NCBI GenBank assembly: GCA_015680905.1
Contig: CM027384.1
Coordinates: 73,875,501-73,939,500 of the forward strand
Length of the DNA stretch: 64,000 bases
Reading direction: 5' to 3'
DNA from: Coptis chinensis
Lineage: Eukaryota > Streptophyta > Magnoliopsida > Ranunculales > Ranunculaceae
Shown: positions 58,270 through 64,000 of the stretch, piece by piece
How the letters are laid out: each line of letters begins with the position of its first letter
How positions within the stretch are numbered: position 1 is the stretch's first letter
Position numbers and translations under genes: made by a program
The notes under the pieces: model-generated
What the model saw: only the letters and a program-made list of their open reading frames with translations
What the model was told of the DNA's origin: nothing
Databases searched by the model: none

Positions 58270-60800
58270 AGGTAAAGCTAAAGCAACAGTAGTATTTATA
58301 TCATTCGTGGGTGCAGCCAACTCCCCGTGAGGTAACTATATGATTTTCAAAGGTAACTATACGCTCGGGATCTTTTAAGTATCTTTCATGATGTAAAAGA
58401 AATACTTTATTACGATAGTTTTTATATTTAAAAATTTTATGGTCTAATTCAAGCACAAAAAGGCTCTTTCGCGTAAGACTCCTAAGAGTATAAGCAACTA
58501 ACCCAATGCAACCAATGAGGCAGTGACCCACTACTAATTTTACTATCATCACTTGAAGTTTCCAAGTTGAAGTAGAGTTTACAAAAAAAAACTTTCAAAA
58601 CCATTATGCTTATTCTTGTGACTTGCATTGCTTGGAAAGATAGTCTGCAGCCCCAGATATGTCATCCCTCCAAACCCCGAAAACATTGCACGTATATATT
58701 GTTCCAATTGCAGTTTTTTAGTACTACCAACTTGTTTCATATGTTTGAATTGAGACTATTGAGAGTCATACCAGATTCGACTTACATATAAACCGACTTT
58801 AATAGTTGGTACTTTAATGAGCTTTGGGTTTGGCTATTGCATTGTAATTGGTTCAAACTTGGTTGTTATTAGAGTGAAGAGTACGTGTCTCTTGAGTTGG
58901 AGCATGTGTCCTGGTGTCTCCTATTTCGACATTTTTTCGTGAAATCCGTGTCCAATTTTTTAGTTGAAACTTGAAACTGAGAGTGAAGTTATTACTTCAT
59001 TTCTCTTTAGATTAATTTGAAGTTATTATATTAATCTTTTTGGATTTTTAAATTCCTTTTATGTTCTTCATCAGTTGCATTCCTCTCCTTCAACAGTTCT
59101 TCTTTGTTATTGACAGTGTTATATATTGCATGTATTTATTTTTAAATACATTTTTTAGTGCAATGAGTAAATCCGTTCTAGAGAATTGGTAATTGATTAA
59201 ATATGTAGTAATGTATAGTATATTGTTGCATTGTTTATTGTTTCCTTGGAAATATACTACTTCGTTAACCATCCCACCTCAAAGACTCTTTTTAACTTTG
59301 TTCAATATTTTAGTTCATGTGATATACATATTAAAATATAGGAGCGAAAAAACTATTTTTATTTTATTTGTTTTAGAAAAAAATTCGTGTTTATATTATG
59401 AGTACACTATATATAGACACACACACATATGCCATTGGGCTTTTTAAAAATAAATTAAACTTTATTGGTAATAGATTTCACTTAATTTTATTTTGAAATA
59501 AATACTAAACAATCTAATTAATAAATGAAAGATTTGTCTATTCAAATATTTGAAGTAAACAAATGAAATAGTTATGCAATACGTCAGAATCCATATTTGT
59601 GTTTTAATGAGTAATTGCAAATTAATTTACTAATTAAAAAATATAGTCTAGGTGATGTTATATGGAATTGTTTTTTTACTATTAATTATTTGAAAATAAA
59701 ATATAATAATGCATAGCGGTGTATATATGAGTAGAAAAAATATATGAAAATTATATTACCCAATAAGTTATTGACCACTCACTGACCCACCCTCTCACAC
59801 TTTATCTCTAGCTACTATCCATAGTCTACATGATAATGGTAATTTTTTTTCTAAGTTTTTTATTATTTTTAGTTTTTTTGTTATAATTTTGATGGCATAT
59901 ACATATTAAAAAAGGAGTATTAAAAAAGACATAATATATATTGGACTTTTCATACTGTAGCCCAAATTCGTTAATTGGACCATTAAATTGAAAGCCCATT
60001 ATTCTAAATCAATTATTGGACTTAAAATTTCAAAAGCCCACAGCTAGTAAAAGGCTTTGTTGAACACGTGTTTGCTGGAGGCCGTGTAGGCTATGTGTAT
60101 GTTTGATTGATTAAACAAAGTTTTTGGAGAAAAAAAGTTTGTGTGTTCGACACTTTGACTAAACAAAAGCCAATTTCGTCTTCTCCTTCTCATTTCTCAT
60201 TTTCTGCTACGCAATTTAATATTGGTGGTTCTCTTTGAATTTTCAAAACTTGTCTTAATTGAAGAGGGGCAATCAAATTATCAATTTGCTAAATTGGGCT
60301 TGATGTATATTTGGAAACACCTGTACTGAGCTTGATGTATACTTCTCACTTTCCAATTCCCTTTGTATGTATGGTTTAATATTAGTTTATTCTATATCCA
60401 GTATTTAGATGGGTTGGCATTTCTATAGGATCTGAATTTTACTTGCCACAAACTTTGCTTAGTACTCGCCCTTTAGTTTGTCTTTTTAAGCCCAGGAAGG
60501 TTATCCTATAACTAATTCGCCAAGTATATGTATCTTTCAACTTTTGAGAATTTGATTGATCAATGAAGTAATTGAGAGTTCTATTTAGTGATCAAGCTAC
60601 GTCCAGGTTTTCTTGGCTACGCCATCAATAAATAATAATCTTTATTGATGGCGGGATAGTGCAAGCACACAAACTGTGAGTGAGATCTTCACACAAAGAT
60701 CTAACCTATGTTGTGTTTATAATTTTATAATGTTCAAAAATATTCAAGCTGTAAGAGTCATTCACTCACTCCTCACGTTAAGGCAACGTGTTGTTTCATT
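58270..60800. other. AT-rich intergenic stretch, no gene seen
   Basis: Only short ORFs without domain features. A TA/CA microsatellite (tatatatagacacacacaca) lies near 59410. Confidence 0.6.
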
Positions 60801-61142
60801 GTTTTTTTAAAAGAATAATCACCTATTTTTTAGGGTCGTTGAACCTTTTTCAATTAATGCCAATAGAATCGCTTTGGTAGTGCTCCAAATTGGGCACTAA
60901 ATAATCACTTCTTTTTTAGGGTCGTTAACCTTTTTCAATTCATGTGAATAGTAAATACAATCAAACTCTCTAAAGAGGTTGGATTGTAGCAAGACTATTT
61001 CACATTAGAGTACCACCTAGGAGATAGAAAAGATATTAGAGTACCACCTAGGAAATAGAAAAGAGTTATTTTTCGTATTAAAGTGCTACCTAGGAGAGAG
61101 AAAAATCTCTCCTAGAAGTCTGCTTTAGTATATAGATAGTAG
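60800..61142 (-). mobile_element. Helitron-family 5' end fragment
   Basis: caatcaaactctctaaagaggtt, repeated ttagagtaccacctaggagatag and terminal ctttagtatatagatagtaga match the 5' ends of Helitrons 1 and 2. The rest of the element is absent or too diverged. Confidence 0.6.
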
Positions 61143-61320
61143 AAATCACCTTAATCAAAATGTTTAGAGAAGGTTTAATGCAGTGGCGCACCATATGCAA
61201 GTGTATGCAACTTACATGCAGTGAATGGCTATAGTGATTTACTCATAAACGTCATGTATATATTTGTTTCATTTTTTTTCCTGTCAGAAAGTTTGCCACA
61301 ATTAACTTAGTACCCCCTAA

Positions 61321-61660
61321 GGGCATCTCCAATGGGGGATGTAAAATTACACCTCCACTTAGGCTCCACGTAGATACCATTAGAATTTTACAACTCTAAT
61401 TGCAAATTATTGTATAACCTATAAATATCCACTCTATACTCTCCAATAGAGAAGTGTAAAAAAAATTGGATTTTAAACTCGGACGACACTTAAAGTGACG
61501 TTTATCTTTACTTTAGAATTAGAAAGGGACGATATTTAAAGTGACGTCCGAATTTTTTTTGTTCAGACGTTGGTTAAAGTGTCGCCCCTACGGTATACCA
61601 CCTCATTGGAAATAGATTTTTGACATTCTATACGGTTTACACCCTCCATTGGAAATGCCC
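61321..61660. mobile_element. MITE with 15-bp inverted ends and TAA duplication
   Basis: Left end gggcatctccaatgg, right end ccattggaaatgccc (14 of 15 complementary), flanked by taa at 61318-61320 and 61661-61663. A 340-bp length and 3-bp TWA duplication fit a Tourist/PIF-Harbinger-type MITE. It contains repeated aaagtgacgt/acg motifs. No ORF. Confidence 0.75.
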
Positions 61661-62571
61661 TAACCAAATGTTGACAGGAAAAACTGCAAAGAAATTTGCA
61701 AATCTTGTTGGAGCAAATTTGCTACCTAAATGAAAATTCAACCCAATTAGCAATCAAACGGCATCAAATGCAATTCTCCCATTATAAATTGTCTTAGCCT
61801 ACTATGATCTTGAAATTTTTTACATGGAAATTTGTGGTAAACTTGCACTCTTCCACCATGTTATCAAAGCAGCCTGAATTTAAAACAAGCACTTGAAGTT
61901 TGAATTAGGTTCTCTATTCATCGAATTGGAACCAATAATCGAAGAGTATTGGTAATTCTCATAATGATAAACCTACCAATGTTAATTCTATAATTTCCCA
62001 AAAACGAAAGCGTATAATTATCCCGAACAAAGACAAACCTACCAGCGTTGAAAATCGAAATATCTGTTTCATTTGTTAGTGAATTTGTCTCAAAATTGTC
62101 TATAATTGTTAATCTTGCTTTTCTACTCTATACAATTAAGTACGAAAACTCTTAAATGAGTAGGAACGAAATGAACTTTACAATGATTATACAAGGGTCA
62201 GGGGATCAAATGGTTCAGGCTTCATTCATATTATGGCGTTCATTTGGATATCTTACTCTTTATTTATAAATGAATTTTTATATTTGTAGGTAACAGCTGT
62301 TAGAATAGTTGTATGAACACAGCAATTAGAATAGAACAGAAAAAACAGTAGACAAGGACAGCAGTAACATGTAACAACCAAGGCGCGTATGTATCTCCAA
62401 TTATTACAACCTAAGAGATTACTGGTCTTAATTCCTTACTCTTCTCTCAGTTTTTTCTCCCTCCCTCTTTTTCTCTCTCCCTTGTCTTTATATCTTCTCT
62501 CCTTTCTAACCGCTCTCTCTCATTCGTCCATCCACTCTGATCCTTCGTGCCCTATCTCGCCATTTGTCCCT

Positions 62572-62790
62572 CAACATTCACCGCAGTTCTCGGCAGTTAG
62601 GGTTCCACGGCTCCGATCCGGTGCACCCTGTAGCATCCTCCCTACTCTGCCTACATCCCACTCGCCACCCAAGACATTCACCGCAGTTCTCGGCAGTTAT
62701 GGTTCCGCGGCGCAGATCAGCTGCACCCTGTATTCTTTTCTCTATTCTGCATACTGGCCATTCGCCACCAATGATATCCCATGTCATGAA
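62572..62790. repeat. Direct repeat, about 117 bp
   Basis: acattcaccgcagttctcggcagtta(g/t)ggttcc(a/g)cggc occurs at about 62574 and 62691, followed by parallel gtgcaccctgta and tctgc.tac motifs. The repeat lies in the probable leader of the gag-like ORF. Confidence 0.75.
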
Positions 62791-63387
62791 TATGACCCCT
62801 ACATATGCCCTTTCTTGGTCCTATTGATAGTCCGCGGACAACCGATGGGGCCGAGACCTAACAATTTCCAGGCGTGGTTTATCTTTATTATTTTAAGTTG
62901 TTCCATCTGTTGCATGACACGTGTTCTATCATTACTGTCGCGTGGGAACGGCGCATGCGCCGTACAGAACTTGACCTTTCGATTCTCGAGGCCCCATGCG
63001 TCACATTTCCCCTGGTTCCTTTCTTTGCAATTACCCTTTTACCCCTGTCTTTATAAATCCCACCCAAACCTTTCACTTTCCTCAAAACCCATAAACCCCT
63101 CGTTCCTTTTTATTTTCAATCCTCCATTTTTCATCTTCTCCAACCTCTTCAACTTCTTCCTGCTGTTCCTCTATCTCAAGGTTTCTTCTTGCACCGCTTG
63201 CGTCTCTTTTTTGGTCATTCCACCGCCTTGGTTGTTGTTGCATCTCAGGTTTGTTCTTCACCTTCTCTCTCCCCCTCATTTATTTGCTATACTCAATTTT
63301 CGGTATTGTTTTCACACTCTTTCCTTCTCTCATAGCTTGTATTCTTCCCCATTGCTTCACTCGAACCATCTTAGTGTCTATTGCATT

Positions 63388-64000
63388 ATGTCGGGATCGA
63401 TTCGGTGGATACCTCCGCCACAAGATCCGATAAATCCGGTGCCTCTCCATCCAGATCTAGCCACTCCACGGCGAACAGGTCGGAATCTCCGGCCTCTAGC
63501 TCTGCCAGCCCAGCCGCTGTACCATCTACATTAGGGCGGAAGGCTTCTCTTCCTCCCCCACCATCATACTACTGCCGCCCTAATTTAGAAGCAGTTAAAA
63601 CTGCCTATGGCATCCCAGATGACGTGTTACTAGAGCACGTGACTGGCATCACCCATTTTCCCCACTTGGTAAAACCGCGGCCAGGATGTCTTGTCGCGAT
63701 TATTGGCCAGATAGCGGCCGGCTTGCATTTCCCCTTAACTCTTCTCGATATCGAGGTATGCAACCATTTCAATATTCTGCCTTGTCAAGGCATAGGTAAC
63801 TTCTAGCGAGTTATGTATGCTACTAACCATTACAACGAAACCCACACTCCTAAAATCCAACTCCGCGACATAATTGCTCATTTTTATTTGAAAAAGAGCA
63901 CCAAATTCAGAAGTGTAGGGTACCAATCTTTTTGTATACGTCCGCGGAAGAAGTCTTTTGTTCTCCGCATTACAACTTCTGACAAGGTGTGGCATCATTA
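63388..64000 (+). pseudogene. Gag-like ORF of a retroelement, running off the window
   Basis: An ATG at 63388 opens MSGS but the coherent frame is one base off, giving SVDTSATRSDKSGASPSRSS and a Ser/Pro-rich N-terminus, then YYCRPNLEAVKTAYGIPDDV and KPRPGCLVAIIGQIAAGLHF-PLTLLDIEVCNHFNILPCQ, which resembles the plant retroelement gag/mobile-domain phrase in which an LPxxxxxLxxLxHFxxxPxQ pattern precedes the capsid region. TAG at 63804-63806 is followed in the same frame by RVMYATNHYNETHTPKIQLR, HFYLKKSTKFRSVGYQSF and so on to the window end. The upstream 62290 sequence starts TGTTAGAATAG, a possible LTR start. Superfamily uncertain. Confidence 0.5.

Noticed and set aside
62389..63534. A 381-codon open frame rich in Ser, Leu and Pro
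   Set aside because: Low-complexity pyrimidine-rich leader sequence; the protein has no domain pattern, includes both copies of the leader repeat and overlaps the more coherent gag-like frame.
1..64000. tRNA, rRNA or CRISPR-like features
   Set aside because: No cloverleaf with conserved T-loop, no rRNA words and no regularly spaced prokaryotic-type repeats were seen; the palindrome arrays have irregular, related spacers.

Overview
The window is nuclear DNA of a flowering plant, most likely a eudicot: it is AT-rich, genes have GT-AG introns, and it is crowded with plant-type transposable elements (two Mutator-like elements, an L1-type LINE, LTR elements, Helitrons, a MITE). The species cannot be named from the sequence. 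Few intact genes remain.

Layout. 1-1400: non-coding direct repeats. 1420-4620: decayed Mutator/FAR1-type transposase (minus strand) with a C-terminal OTU-like domain whose catalytic Cys codon is now Tyr. 5229-8283: 5'-truncated LINE flanked by a perfect 16-bp target-site duplication. 8352-11249: first part of a cluster of small secreted Gly/His-rich proteins (one relic, one intact gene, one pseudogene). About 11900-26900: a large Mutator-like element resembling the known class that carries Ulp1-protease-like genes (KI/Kaonashi type), with two tandem ULP1-like pseudogenes on the plus strand, a mudrA-like transposase on the minus strand, and a 1488-bp solo LTR inside one intron. Its introns and spacers, but not its exons, are filled with a palindromic repeat (arms TATGAACAAT/ATTGTTCATA and variants). 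27170-31968: two more genes of the secreted Gly-rich family; the first lies in a segment duplicated from (or to) the 10-11.5 kb region. 32243-37238: a complete non-autonomous LTR element on the minus strand with 407-bp LTRs, PBS, PPT and 5-bp TSD. 41499-43427: tandemly duplicated pseudogene like zinc-finger protein 830. 44401-45146: decayed Helitron N-terminal domain. 46699-48885: the one clear conserved host gene, a Cys-rich protein of unknown function. 49286-50519: another member of the Gly-rich family, frame-disrupted, with a duplicated tail. 50669-58269: two head-to-tail Helitrons with internal minisatellites, and a third Helitron end near 61140. 61321-61660: a MITE. 63388-64000: decayed gag-like retroelement ORF.

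The two most noteworthy systems are the two-exon secreted-peptide family (signal-peptide exon, phase-1 intron, fast-changing Gly/His-rich core, conserved hydrophobic C-terminus), amplified and decaying here in at least seven copies, and the palindrome family confined to non-coding parts of the ULP1-carrying Mutator element. Function is unknown for both.
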